Assembly: GCF_900107815.1 (NCBI RefSeq) | Contig: NZ_FNRK01000001.1 | Coordinates: forward strand, 62,001-126,000 | DNA from: Eubacterium aggregans | Lineage (GTDB): Bacteria > Bacillota > Clostridia > Eubacteriales > Eubacteriaceae | Length of the DNA stretch: 64,000 bases | Direction of reading: 5' to 3' | In this document: one piece after another, positions 1 to 7,728 of the stretch | How positions within the stretch are numbered: the first letter of the stretch is position 1 | How the letters are laid out: every line of letters starts with the position of its first letter | The notes under the pieces: generated by a model | Databases searched by the model: none | Told to the model about the DNA's origin: nothing | What the model saw: only the letters and a program-made list of their open reading frames with translations | Program-made: the position numbers and the translations under genes

Positions 1-238
1 ACGTCGCGATAAAGCCACCGACGATTAGAAACATCAACGACATGGTATGTCCACTACCGATGCCATAAATGACCTGTCCTAAAGTTCCCAGTCCATCTTC
101 TGGTGCAGACATAGCATCCGCACCAGAAACAGCAAACCCAATAGCCATGAGAATCCCACCGGCTACCACAAAGGGAATCATTGCATTCAGACCTTCTAAC
201 ATATGGTCAAAGAATTTTTTATTACCCGTACTTTCCAC
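1..238 (-). CDS. PTS fructose-family EIIC component, N-terminal fragment
   Basis: This gene runs off the left edge of the window. The visible part encodes about 79 residues starting at a GTG (238) that sits six bases after a GGGGGAG ribosome binding site. The segment reads FFDHMLEGLNAMIPFVVAGG and continues into a glycine-rich hydrophobic stretch, which is the typical start of the EIIC membrane domain of fructose/mannitol-class phosphotransferase permeases. Such proteins move a sugar or polyol across the membrane and phosphorylate it. It follows the DeoC gene by 15 bases, so it is probably the fourth or later gene of the SDR-glpK-deoC operon. The substrate cannot be read from this fragment. 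The ATG/GTG choice rests only on the Shine-Dalgarno spacing. Confidence 0.7.
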   Translation of the reverse strand, partial: MESTGNKKFFDHMLEGLNAMIPFVVAGGILMAIGFAVSGADAMSAPEDGLGTLGQVIYGIGSGHTMSLMFLIVGGFIAT

Positions 239-253
239 GTTTTTCTCCCCCGG

Positions 254-937
254 TTAGTTATTCTGTTTTTTATACTCTTCAACAATTTTAACGCTGCTGG
301 AGCTACCAATTCGTTCCGCACCCGCTTCAATCATGGCAAGACAGGTTTCTAAATCCCGAATACCACCTGCGGCTTTGACCTTTACCGTATCACCAACAAC
401 AGATTTCATTAGTTGAACATCTTCTACCGTTGCGCCACCGGTTGAAAATCCTGTCGATGTCTTAATAAAGTCGGGTTTGACCTTCTTTGCAATCTCAGCC
501 ATCTTGACAATTTCTTCTGCTGTCAATAAACAATTTTCAAAGATAACCTTTGACAGAACATCGTTTTTACGACAGATCCCAACGATTGCTTCCATTTCCT
601 TTTCCAGATAGTCCCAATTGCCTTTTTTCAGCTCAACCAGATTAATCACATAATCAATCTCATCTGCACCCTCTTCAATGGCTTTCTCAGTTTCAAAGCA
701 CTTTGTTTCCAGGACAGTTTGGCCGAGGGGGAAGCTGATTGCTGCCCCAACATGGACGGCTGAATCCTCTAATAAGCTTTTACAAAGGGCCACAGGAGCG
801 GAGTTAATAGCCACCATTTTAAAGCCATAGTCCTTGCTTTCCTGGCAGAGTTTTTCAAAATCACTCACCTTAGCATCTGCTGCTAAACATGTGTGATCAA
901 AGTAATTTGCTAACGCTTCAACTGTTAATTTTTCCAT
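254..937 (-). CDS. deoC: Deoxyribose-phosphate aldolase (DeoC)
   Basis: Class I aldolase that normally cleaves 2-deoxyribose 5-phosphate to acetaldehyde and glyceraldehyde 3-phosphate. From the chosen ATG (937) it has 227 residues, normal for the family. The expected active-site elements are present: D95 in the EIDYVINL strand, the Schiff-base lysine K159 in FIKTSTGF, and K188 in KVKAAGGIR. The start at 937 is preceded by GGGAG; an alternative ATG at 955 overlaps the glycerol kinase stop (TAATG) and would add six residues. It lies between a glycerol kinase and a PTS EIIC. No nucleoside genes are nearby, so it may act on another deoxy-sugar phosphate here. It is clearly different from the four atypical DeoC proteins at 37-45 kb. 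Confidence 0.88.
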   Translation of the reverse strand: MEKLTVEALANYFDHTCLAADAKVSDFEKLCQESKDYGFKMVAINSAPVALCKSLLEDSAVHVGAAISFPLGQTVLETKCFETEKAIEEGADEIDYVINLVELKKGNWDYLEKEMEAIVGICRKNDVLSKVIFENCLLTAEEIVKMAEIAKKVKPDFIKTSTGFSTGGATVEDVQLMKSVVGDTVKVKAAGGIRDLETCLAMIEAGAERIGSSSSVKIVEEYKKQNN

Positions 938-954
938 AATTATTTGAACTCCCA

Positions 955-2454
955 TTATTTTGTTTTATTGGTTAATACGCAATCCACAGCTTCCTGCCAG
1001 CCCTTATAGAGTTGGTTGCTTTCTTCCCGGCTAATTTCCGGTTCAAACTTCTGATCTAACTCAAATGCCCCCAGAAGCTCATCCTTACTCTTCCAGAAAC
1101 CAGTGGCTAAGCCTGCAAGGAATGCGGCCCCACGGGCAGTGGATTCCACAAATTTTGGTCGCACAACGGGAACACCTAACAGGTCTGACTGGAACTGCAT
1201 CACAAAGTTATTTTTGCAGGCCCCGCCATCCACCTTTAATTCGGTATTCTTAATGCCAGAATCAGTCTCCATGCATTCGATCACATCACGGATTTGATAC
1301 CCCATGGATTCCAGCACAGCTCTTATGATATGCTTTCGGTTCGTCCCTCGGGTCAGCCCAAGGATGGCACCCCGGGCGTGCTGATCCCAATAAGGCGCTG
1401 AGAGCCCCACAAAGGCAGGGACAACATATACCCCATTTGTATCCTTAACTTTTTTTGCAAAGAATTCTGTTTCATCTGCTTCGGAGATAAAGCGCAGCTC
1501 ATCCCGCAACCACTGGACTGAAGCCCCAACAACATAGAGCAGGCCTTCAATTGCATATTCCACCTTACCATCAAGTCCCCAGGCAATGGTAGTCAACAAA
1601 CCATTCTTGGATTTGATGGGTTCGAATCCCGTGTTCATCATAAGGGATCCACCAGTTCCATAGGTCGCTTTCACCATACCTTCATTAAAACAGGCCTGAC
1701 CAAAAAGTGCGCCCTGCTGATCACCAATGGCAGCGGCCACAGGGATGCTTGATCCAAAGAATATTGTGGGATCCGTCATACCATACACCTCGCTGGAAGG
1801 TCTGGGATCTGGAAGGATGGATTTCGGGATATCCAGCTCACTGAGCATCCGCTCATCCCATTTGACGTCATTGATATTGAAAAGCAGCGTCCGTGATGCA
1901 TTGGAATAGTCAATGACATGGGTGCTACCTCCGGTTAAGTTCCAGATGAGCCATGTATCGATGGTTCCAAATAGCAATTCGTCCTTTTCGGCTTTTTCTC
2001 TAGCACCCTCCACATGATCCAGCATCCATTTGACCTTTGTTCCTGAAAAGTAAGAGTCAATGAGCAGCCCCGTTGTTTGGTTCACATATTCAGACAAGCC
2101 CCGTTCTTTGAGCTCATCGCAGAAATCGGCGGTCCGGCAATCCTGCCAAACCAGAGCGTTCATAATCGGCTTTCCTGTGGATTTCTCCCAAATTACAGCG
2201 GTTTCCCGTTGATTTGTAATCCCGATTCCTGCCACTTCTTCCGGCTTAATCCCAGCATCAAAGATTGCTTTTTGAGCGGTACTGTATTGGGCATTCCAGA
2301 TTTCAACCGGATTATGCTCTACCCAACCCGGATTAGGATAAATCTGTTTGAATTCCTGATAAGCCATCGAAACCATCTCACCTTTTTTATCAAATACGAT
2401 GGAACGACACCCCGTGGTTCCGGCATCAAAGGCTAAAATATACTTTTTTTCCAT
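955..2454 (-). CDS. glpK: Glycerol kinase (FGGY family)
   Basis: ATP-dependent kinase of about 499 residues, the usual length for GlpK. It starts with the sugar-kinase phosphate-1 motif [10 protein letters not shown], and carries the family signatures [18 protein letters not shown], the [14 protein letters not shown] stretch and [10 protein letters not shown]. The ATG at 2454 is preferred because the upstream in-frame ATG at 2472 overlaps its AGAGG ribosome binding site. The stop overlaps the alternative DeoC start. It lies 26 bases after the SDR gene in the RpiR-controlled leftward operon. Motifs fit glycerol phosphorylation, but there is no glycerol facilitator or glycerol-3-phosphate dehydrogenase nearby, so a related polyol or ketose remains possible. 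Confidence 0.88.
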   Translation of the reverse strand: MEKKYILAFDAGTTGCRSIVFDKKGEMVSMAYQEFKQIYPNPGWVEHNPVEIWNAQYSTAQKAIFDAGIKPEEVAGIGITNQRETAVIWEKSTGKPIMNALVWQDCRTADFCDELKERGLSEYVNQTTGLLIDSYFSGTKVKWMLDHVEGAREKAEKDELLFGTIDTWLIWNLTGGSTHVIDYSNASRTLLFNINDVKWDERMLSELDIPKSILPDPRPSSEVYGMTDPTIFFGSSIPVAAAIGDQQGALFGQACFNEGMVKATYGTGGSLMMNTGFEPIKSKNGLLTTIAWGLDGKVEYAIEGLLYVVGASVQWLRDELRFISEADETEFFAKKVKDTNGVYVVPAFVGLSAPYWDQHARGAILGLTRGTNRKHIIRAVLESMGYQIRDVIECMETDSGIKNTELKVDGGACKNNFVMQFQSDLLGVPVVRPKFVESTARGAAFLAGLATGFWKSKDELLGAFELDQKFEPEISREESNQLYKGWQEAVDCVLTNKTK

Positions 2455-2480
2455 AATAATACCTCTCTTCAATATTATTT

Positions 2481-3299
2481 CTAAACTTCCATACCGTAGC
2501 GTGGAATCTTATGCGTCGGATAGAAGGAAATCGTGGGAATCGTGACATCTGGTGTTCTCGTTGCTACAAACAATGCAATTTCTGCAACATTAGAAACATC
2601 GATGCAGCTAGCATGGATTCCTTCCTTCATTTCCTTTTCATCCAGCCATCCTTCAACATAAGCCGTTAAGCCACCATCATATTCCCCACTGTCAATAACC
2701 TCAGTCATGGGTGTCTTAACATGGGAGGGATTAATAACCGTAACACCGATATTCTTATTCATGCCTTCCAAAAGGATATTCTTGCTCAATCCCAGCATAC
2801 CATGTTTAGAGGCGCGATAAGGGCTGTGGCCCGGGCAAGAAGCTACTTTCGTTGAGGAAGAACCGATATTCATAATCCGTCCTCCAGTTTCCTGATTTTC
2901 CATCACTCTGAACGCCTCGCGACAACACAGGAATACACCCGTCAGATTTGGACCAATGGTTTTATTCCATTCTTCCATCGTGACCTGAGAAATCGGGGGT
3001 GCAAGTGAATCCCGGCCAGCACTATTAACTACTAAGTCAATGCGCCCCCATTTATCCATCGCAGCTTTAAAAAAGCTAATGACAGATTCTTCATCCGAAA
3101 CATCCGCCGTTATACCTTCACACTCCACACCAAAGGCTCTGACTTCCTCTACAACAGTTTCAAGACGTTCCCCATTAAGATCTACCAGCAACATATGACA
3201 TCCTTCAGATGCATAGATTTTTGCAATGGCCTCCCCAATGCCTGAGGCGCCTCCAGTGATTAATGCAATCTTATTTTGAAGTTTTTTACTTGTTCCCAT
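2481..3299 (-). CDS. Short-chain dehydrogenase/reductase (SDR)
   Basis: Classical NAD(P)-dependent SDR of 272 residues. It has the Rossmann glycine motif [11 protein letters not shown] near residue 15, the NSAG motif, a catalytic serine in NIGSSSTKV and the YRASK active-site pair. An acidic residue after the second strand ([10 protein letters not shown]) suggests NAD preference. The ATG at 3299 follows AAAGGG with six bases spacing; an in-frame ATG at 3314 overlaps that site. It is first in the leftward operon, directly behind a consensus promoter that contains the RpiR-type palindrome. In this company it probably oxidises a polyol or sugar to the substrate of the kinase or aldolase that follow. 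The substrate is not recognisable. Confidence 0.82.
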   Translation of the reverse strand: MGTSKKLQNKIALITGGASGIGEAIAKIYASEGCHMLLVDLNGERLETVVEEVRAFGVECEGITADVSDEESVISFFKAAMDKWGRIDLVVNSAGRDSLAPPISQVTMEEWNKTIGPNLTGVFLCCREAFRVMENQETGGRIMNIGSSSTKVASCPGHSPYRASKHGMLGLSKNILLEGMNKNIGVTVINPSHVKTPMTEVIDSGEYDGGLTAYVEGWLDEKEMKEGIHASCIDVSNVAEIALFVATRTPDVTIPTISFYPTHKIPRYGMEV

Positions 3300-3348
3300 A
3301 TTTAACCCTTTCATTTTTAAAACGCGCTTTAAATGTTTTTATGACCAT

Positions 3349-3377
3349 AGTATAAAATAAAATTTTATTCGTGTCAA
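3349..3377 (-). promoter_or_regulatory. Leftward promoter of the SDR-glpK-deoC operon with RpiR-type operator
   Basis: On the minus strand TTGACA (3377-3372) and TATACT (3354-3349) are separated by 17 bases. The spacer holds AATAAAATTTTATT, which is the core of the palindrome AGAATAAAATTTTATTCT with two mismatches at its edges (3354-3371). A repressor on this site would cover the space between -35 and -10. The same arrangement recurs at 4422-4449. Confidence 0.8.
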
Positions 3378-3386
3378 TGTAAATAT

Positions 3387-3404
3387 AGAATAAATTTTTA
3401 TTTT
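3387..3404. promoter_or_regulatory. Degenerate copy of the RpiR-type operator
   Basis: The sequence AGAATAAATTTTTATTTT differs from the palindrome AGAATAAAATTTTATTCT at two positions. It lies just upstream of the leftward -35 box, between the two divergent promoters, and could be a secondary or auxiliary site. The whole region is AT-rich, so a chance match is possible. Confidence 0.45.
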
Positions 3405-3430
3405 ATATTCTTTGCCTTAGTTTATCGGGC

Positions 3431-3480
3431 TTTACATCCCCTTGAATTCATCATATAATAATAGAATAAAATTTTATTCT
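3431..3480 (+). promoter_or_regulatory. Promoter of the rpiR gene with a perfect operator
   Basis: TTTACA (3431-3436) and TATAAT (3454-3459) are 17 bases apart. Four bases after the -10 box begins the perfect 18-bp palindrome AGAATAAAATTTTATTCT (3463-3480), covering the expected transcription start. This position fits autorepression by the RpiR protein encoded 20 bases downstream. Confidence 0.8.
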
Positions 3481-3500
3481 ACTACATATATGGAGAAAAA

Positions 3501-4397
3501 ATGCCTACTAACCGAAATGCCATTGAAGATATTCAATCCAAATTAGCCTACTATAACCCTGCCCTTCGCAAGATTGCCGACTATATTTTAAATCATCTAG
3601 ACGAAAGCCAATCCATGACCATAAAAAAAATGGCCACCGTCTGTGGTGTTGCTGAGTCCACCGTTACCCGATTCGTTAAGGAATCGGGCTATAAGAATTA
3701 CCAGGCGCTGAAGCTTGCCCTGGCCCAGGCCGTTATGGAAATGAACGCACCTGAGGAGACTAACCTCACTGATACACCGCCTTCCTACGTTTATGAAGAT
3801 ATCCAGATGAATGAATCCATTAAGACAATTATTGATAAAATTCATTTCCGTAATATGCAGGTAATGACGACTACCAAGGATCAGCTAAATTACAGTGTTC
3901 TCCGCGAGGCTGTTGGTCTCATTGAAGAAGCAGACCTCATCCTATTTGTGGGGACCGGTTCTTCAGCAGTTGCCTGCGAAGAAGGTGTGATGCGCTTTAC
4001 CCGCGCAGGGAAAAAATGCTTCTTCCCAAAGGATAATACCATGCAGCTTATGATGGGCTGCTGTACAACGGCCAATACCCTTGTCATTGGTATCACCCAT
4101 TCCGGGAAAACACGTTCTATCGTTCAAACTCTCAAATACACTAAAGCCCAGGGAGGAAAGACCATCTGTATCACTTCAGATTCTAATTCTCCCATCATTG
4201 CAGAATCTGATGTTTCTATTTTCACGGCAGATCATAGCCATCCCCTCACAAATGCCATCAATTGGGAATCCACCGCTGCTAAAACAGCCCAAATCATGGT
4301 CATTGACATTCTATATGGTATTTATGCTTCCTATAATTTTGACAAGGTGTTGGAGAATCTTGATAAAACATACCAATCTGTAAAAGAAACCCGATAA
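3501..4397 (+). CDS. RpiR/MurR-family transcriptional regulator (HTH + SIS)
   Basis: Regulator of 298 residues, typical for the family. Residues about 1-85 form the HTH_6 domain (KIADYILNHL, MTIKKMATVCGVAESTVTRF). Residues about 125-265 form a SIS sugar-phosphate-binding domain (ILFVGTGSSAVA, VIGITHSGKTRSIVQTL). Proteins of this type bind DNA as dimers and respond to phosphosugars. The ATG follows TGGAG. The gene lies between two operons whose promoters share one palindrome, which also overlaps its own start. It is therefore the obvious regulator of the SDR-glpK-deoC-PTS operon and of the alcohol dehydrogenase operon. The inducer is unknown; a phosphorylated product of the PTS or kinase is likely. 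Confidence 0.9.
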   Translation: MPTNRNAIEDIQSKLAYYNPALRKIADYILNHLDESQSMTIKKMATVCGVAESTVTRFVKESGYKNYQALKLALAQAVMEMNAPEETNLTDTPPSYVYEDIQMNESIKTIIDKIHFRNMQVMTTTKDQLNYSVLREAVGLIEEADLILFVGTGSSAVACEEGVMRFTRAGKKCFFPKDNTMQLMMGCCTTANTLVIGITHSGKTRSIVQTLKYTKAQGGKTICITSDSNSPIIAESDVSIFTADHSHPLTNAINWESTAAKTAQIMVIDILYGIYASYNFDKVLENLDKTYQSVKETR

Positions 4398-4421
4398 CTC
4401 CTGAAATCATAAAATAAGCCA

Positions 4422-4468
4422 TTGACAAAATAAAATTTTATTCTATAATGAAAACATAGAATAAAATT
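4422..4468 (+). promoter_or_regulatory. Promoter and operators of the dehydrogenase operon
   Basis: TTGACA (4422-4427) and TATAAT (4444-4449) are 16 bases apart. The spacer is the palindrome AAAATAAAATTTTATTCT (4427-4444), one mismatch from the perfect operator at 3463. A half-site AGAATAAAATT follows at 4458-4468, just before the GGAGG ribosome binding site. The layout predicts tight repression by the neighbouring RpiR protein. Confidence 0.85.
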
Positions 4469-4482
4469 CGGAGGTTGTGCTT

Positions 4483-5526
4483 ATGAAAGCTGCTTATTTT
4501 TATGGAATCGGAGATATTCGGGTTGAGGAAGTTCCTGTACCGGACATTGCACCAGACGAACTGTTAATTCAAATTAAGGCCAGTGCCATCTGTGGTACGG
4601 ATTTGCGGATTTATAAGGGAGGGCATTTTAAAATCCCCGAAGGATCCAAGCGTGTACTCGGACATGAGGTGGCTGGAATTGTAGCAAAATGTGGTGAAGC
4701 GGTATCCGGCTATCCCCTGGGCATGCGTGTTTCACTGCCGCCAAACGTTGGCTGTAGAACATGCCCAATGTGTTTGAAGGGGCTTAACAACATGTGTCCA
4801 GACTACGAAGCCTTTGGAATCAGCTACGATGGCGGCTTCCAGGAATACATGCGTGTTCCCGCCGAAGCCATCCGCCAGGGAAATGTCATTCCTATTCCTG
4901 ATAGCATGTCCTTTGAGGAAGCTGCGGTCACCGAGCCGTTATCCTGCACCTATCATTCCTATCGCACGTTACAAACCAAGCCAGGGGATACTGTTCTAAT
5001 TATTGGTGCTGGTCCCATCGGTGCCTGTCATGTCATGATTAACAAATTAGCCGGTGCCACCAAAATCATTGTCGCTGATATTTCTGACGAGCGTCTCTCA
5101 GAAATCAAAAACTACGGAGCAGATCTCACCATTAACTCCGGGAAACATGATCTTAAAGATTTTGTTTTGAAACAAACTTCTGGTATTGGTGCCGATATCG
5201 TCATCACAGCCTGTTCCGTTCCTTCTTTACAGACCTTAGCCCTTGAAGTGGCGGCTCCCCTCGGCCGGGTTAATTTTTTCGGTGGTATGCCCTCTGGAAA
5301 GGAAATGGTCACCCTCAATACCAATCTCATTCACTATAAGGAATTGACCGTTCTCGGTACCACCGGTTCCAGCCTGGATGATTTTAATGAATCCTTATCC
5401 ATCGCAGCTTCTGGGAAAATTAACATTGGTGATCTCGTCACCGCACGCTTCCCCATCGAATCAGCCAATGAAGCCTTTGCTCACGCTGTATCCGGCAAGG
5501 GTATGAAAACTGTTTTCACATTTTAA
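4483..5526 (+). CDS. Zinc-dependent medium-chain alcohol/polyol dehydrogenase
   Basis: Medium-chain dehydrogenase of 347 residues. The catalytic zinc motifs are CGTD near residue 37 and GHEVAG near 62. The structural zinc site is the four-cysteine run in CRTCPMCLKGLNNMC. The Rossmann fold shows VLIIGAGPIGACH, and the acidic residue in IVADISDERL suggests NAD. The protein resembles sorbitol, threonine and galactitol-phosphate dehydrogenases. The ATG at 4483 follows CGGAGG by eight bases; a GTG at 4477 is too close. It is the first gene of the RpiR-controlled rightward operon and is followed after 12 bases by a second dehydrogenase of the same superfamily. The substrate is unknown. Confidence 0.85.
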   Translation: MKAAYFYGIGDIRVEEVPVPDIAPDELLIQIKASAICGTDLRIYKGGHFKIPEGSKRVLGHEVAGIVAKCGEAVSGYPLGMRVSLPPNVGCRTCPMCLKGLNNMCPDYEAFGISYDGGFQEYMRVPAEAIRQGNVIPIPDSMSFEEAAVTEPLSCTYHSYRTLQTKPGDTVLIIGAGPIGACHVMINKLAGATKIIVADISDERLSEIKNYGADLTINSGKHDLKDFVLKQTSGIGADIVITACSVPSLQTLALEVAAPLGRVNFFGGMPSGKEMVTLNTNLIHYKELTVLGTTGSSLDDFNESLSIAASGKINIGDLVTARFPIESANEAFAHAVSGKGMKTVFTF

Positions 5527-5538
5527 GGGAGCGTACTG

Positions 5539-6597
5539 ATGATTACGAACACTACGATGCAGGCCGCAGTATTACACGCACCTGCTGATTTACGCTACGA
5601 GCGTGTCCCCATCCCACAGATTGATGAAAATGACGTGCTGGTCCGAGTGAAAGCCGCAGGTATCTGCGGTTCGGATTTGGGCCGAGTGATGCATTCCGGC
5701 ACCTATCATTTCCCCACGATTCCAGGACATGAGTTCTGCGGTACGATTGACCAGCTTGGTCGTGACGTTGATGGTTTTTCCATTGGAGATCGGGTCCTTG
5801 TCGTCCCCATTCTTCCTTGCTTTCAGTGCGCCCATTGCCAGAGTGGCAATTACGGCCAATGCGAAAATTACAATTACCTCGGTTCCCGAACAGATGGTGG
5901 ATTTGCCGAATATGTCAAAGCACCGGTTCAAAACATCATCCCATTGCCGGACAACATTTCCTTTGAAGAGGGTGCTGCAGTTGAGCCAGCAGCAGTCACC
6001 CTCCACGGGATGAAGCGTATTAAAATCAATCCTGGCGATTCTGTTTGTATTTTGGGCTGTGGTCCCATTGGCCTCTTTGCTATCCAATTTGCCCGAATCA
6101 TGGGGGCCACGCAGATTATTGCCGTCGATTTGGATACGGAACGCTTGGCACTTGCCCAAAATCTAGGGGCAACGGATACCATTGAGGCAAGCTCTGTATC
6201 GGTCATCCCTTCTGTCAAACAACTCTCTGGTGGTGAAGGTGTCGATGTCACCATTGAAAATGCAGGTTCAAATATTACACAGGTCCAGGCCATTTCCTGT
6301 ACTAAAAAGCACGGACGGATTCTTTATCTGGGAACCGCGCATAAGGATGTCGTTATTCCTCCAGAAATATTTGAACACATTGTCCGAAATGAGATTACCA
6401 TCACTGGTGCTTGGAATTCTTATTCCGCGCCCTTTCCCGGCAAGGAATGGCATGCCACACTCGAATACCTCGAGCAAAAACGTTTGGATGTCCGTTCGCT
6501 GATTTCACATCAGCTGCCACTGTCCGACGCTCCCGAGGTTTTCAAATCACTGGATTCCCATCAGTTGAATGCCATTAAAATCATCTTCCAGATATAA
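5539..6597 (+). CDS. Zinc-dependent dehydrogenase, galactitol-1-phosphate dehydrogenase-like
   Basis: Second medium-chain dehydrogenase, 352 residues. It carries CGSD and GHEFCG catalytic zinc motifs, the structural zinc cluster CFQCAHCQSGNYGQC, and the nucleotide-binding VCILGCGPIGLFA. The pattern PGHEFCG...GSRTDGGFAEYV is typical of GatD-type galactitol-1-phosphate 5-dehydrogenases. The start follows AAGGGAG. It is only distantly similar to the preceding dehydrogenase, so the pair probably acts on different substrates or on successive steps. A GatD-like function would match a PTS that delivers a polyol phosphate, but no galactitol EIIA/B genes are visible in the window. Confidence 0.8.
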   Translation: MITNTTMQAAVLHAPADLRYERVPIPQIDENDVLVRVKAAGICGSDLGRVMHSGTYHFPTIPGHEFCGTIDQLGRDVDGFSIGDRVLVVPILPCFQCAHCQSGNYGQCENYNYLGSRTDGGFAEYVKAPVQNIIPLPDNISFEEGAAVEPAAVTLHGMKRIKINPGDSVCILGCGPIGLFAIQFARIMGATQIIAVDLDTERLALAQNLGATDTIEASSVSVIPSVKQLSGGEGVDVTIENAGSNITQVQAISCTKKHGRILYLGTAHKDVVIPPEIFEHIVRNEITITGAWNSYSAPFPGKEWHATLEYLEQKRLDVRSLISHQLPLSDAPEVFKSLDSHQLNAIKIIFQI

Positions 6598-6601
6598 TTC
6601 G

Positions 6602-7222
6602 ATGAAAGTTCAATTGATTAACGGCAGCCCCCATCAAAGGGGCTGCATCCACACTATTTTGGAACAGGCGGCTCGTTGCTTTGCCTCCCAGGGCATCAAA
6701 ACCGAAGAATTTTGGGTTGGTAAATCTCCAATATCGGGCTGCCTCGATTGCAAAGCCTGTAAAAAAAATCATACCTGTATTATCACGGATAACGTCAACC
6801 AATTCTCCGCAAAAGCGGCGAATGCCGATGCCTTTATCTTTGCTTCTCCCGTCCACTATGCTGGCGCTTCGGGGAGTCTAACCAGTTTTATGGATCGCTT
6901 GTTTTACTCTAATCCAAGAATCTTTTATGGTAAACCGGCTGCGGCCATCGTCAATTGCCGTCGAGATGGGGCCGCCTCCGCCTTCGATCAGATTAACAAA
7001 TACTTCGGTATTTCGAATATGTTTACCGTTGGGTCCCAATATTGGAACCAGGTCCATGGCCTTACCCCAGACGAGGTCTTAACCGATGAGGAGGGTATCC
7101 AAACGATTCGTACGCTTTGCTCAAACATGGCATGGCTGATGCAGTGCATTGAAGCTGGAGCTGCGCTTGGCATCAGTGCGCCAGAATACGAGGTACCTCT
7201 GCGTACGAATTTTATTCGATAA
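6602..7222 (+). CDS. Flavodoxin-fold NAD(P)H-dependent oxidoreductase
   Basis: Protein of 206 residues of the NADPH-dependent FMN reductase / iron-sulfur flavoprotein superfamily. The phosphate-binding loop is LINGSPHQRGCIHT at the N-terminus. It is followed by the GCLDCKACKK cysteine cluster and the FMN-contact stretch FASPVHYAGASGSLTSFMDR. The cysteine run has the position used by iron-sulfur flavoproteins but is not proof of a cluster. It starts five bases after the dehydrogenase stop and ends before a strong hairpin, so it is the last gene of the operon. It probably recycles reduced cofactor or donates electrons; no partner is identified. Confidence 0.78.
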   Translation: MKVQLINGSPHQRGCIHTILEQAARCFASQGIKTEEFWVGKSPISGCLDCKACKKNHTCIITDNVNQFSAKAANADAFIFASPVHYAGASGSLTSFMDRLFYSNPRIFYGKPAAAIVNCRRDGAASAFDQINKYFGISNMFTVGSQYWNQVHGLTPDEVLTDEEGIQTIRTLCSNMAWLMQCIEAGAALGISAPEYEVPLRTNFIR

Positions 7223-7236
7223 CGCTTATCTCAATT

Positions 7237-7283
7237 AAAGGCAACTATATCGACCTTAGAGGGACGTTATAATTGCCTTTTTT
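7237..7283. terminator. Bidirectional terminator between converging operons
   Basis: AAAGGCAA at 7237 pairs with TTGCCTTT at 7273-7280, extended by a TATA/TATA stem after one mismatch. It is followed by a T run on the plus strand and, because the arms are A/T-ended, by a T run on the minus strand as well. It lies between the stop codons of the rightward operon and the leftward sigma-54 operon. Confidence 0.75.
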
Positions 7284-7287
7284 ATCT

Positions 7288-7728
7288 CTAATTTAACTGA
7301 TTATTCGTGATAATCCGATCCACAATCTCAGCCGCAACGCGAACCTTCTTCCCACATTTAAATGCCTGGGGTTTATTCCCATCCAGTACCTCTTTGCATA
7401 CGATGGACCCAAATTCTTCTTTAAACAGCCCTGCTGCCTCTCTGATTTTCGCATAGGTTTTTCTCATGCTTTTTCCGTCATCCAGATTTCCATCACTGTA
7501 ATGGAAGCTGATGATTGCAAAGGCTGCCGATACGGCACCACAGATTTCCTGCATCCCACCGCAGCCTCCGCCAAAGCCCTCTGCCATTTTGTAGAAAATG
7601 GTCTTGTCGATGTCCATTTCATCCGCATAGGCACACATCACAGCCTGAGCACAGGTATACCCCTTTGCATAATATTGAAGTGCTTCTTTAACTTGATTCT
7701 CCACTATCTCATTCCTAATCCTTCCCAT
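7288..7728 (-). CDS. C_GCAxxG_C_C family putative redox protein
   Basis: Small protein of 146 residues with the family pattern: YTCAQAV near residue 24, the glycine-rich FGGGCGGMQEICGAVSAA centre, and two later cysteines (SIVCKEV, FKCGKK). The family is common in anaerobes and is thought to bind metal or take part in redox chemistry; no enzyme activity is established. The start codon overlaps the end of the acyl ligase gene. It is the last gene before the terminator, so it ends the sigma-54-driven operon. Whether it serves the dehydratase or the LuxC module cannot be said. Confidence 0.8.
   Translation of the reverse strand: MGRIRNEIVENQVKEALQYYAKGYTCAQAVMCAYADEMDIDKTIFYKMAEGFGGGCGGMQEICGAVSAAFAIISFHYSDGNLDDGKSMRKTYAKIREAAGLFKEEFGSIVCKEVLDGNKPQAFKCGKKVRVAAEIVDRIITNNQLN

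Noticed and set aside
69-257. A 62-codon plus-strand frame at the left edge.
   Set aside because: It is opposite the PTS EIIC coding sequence, which has clear family similarity and a good start.
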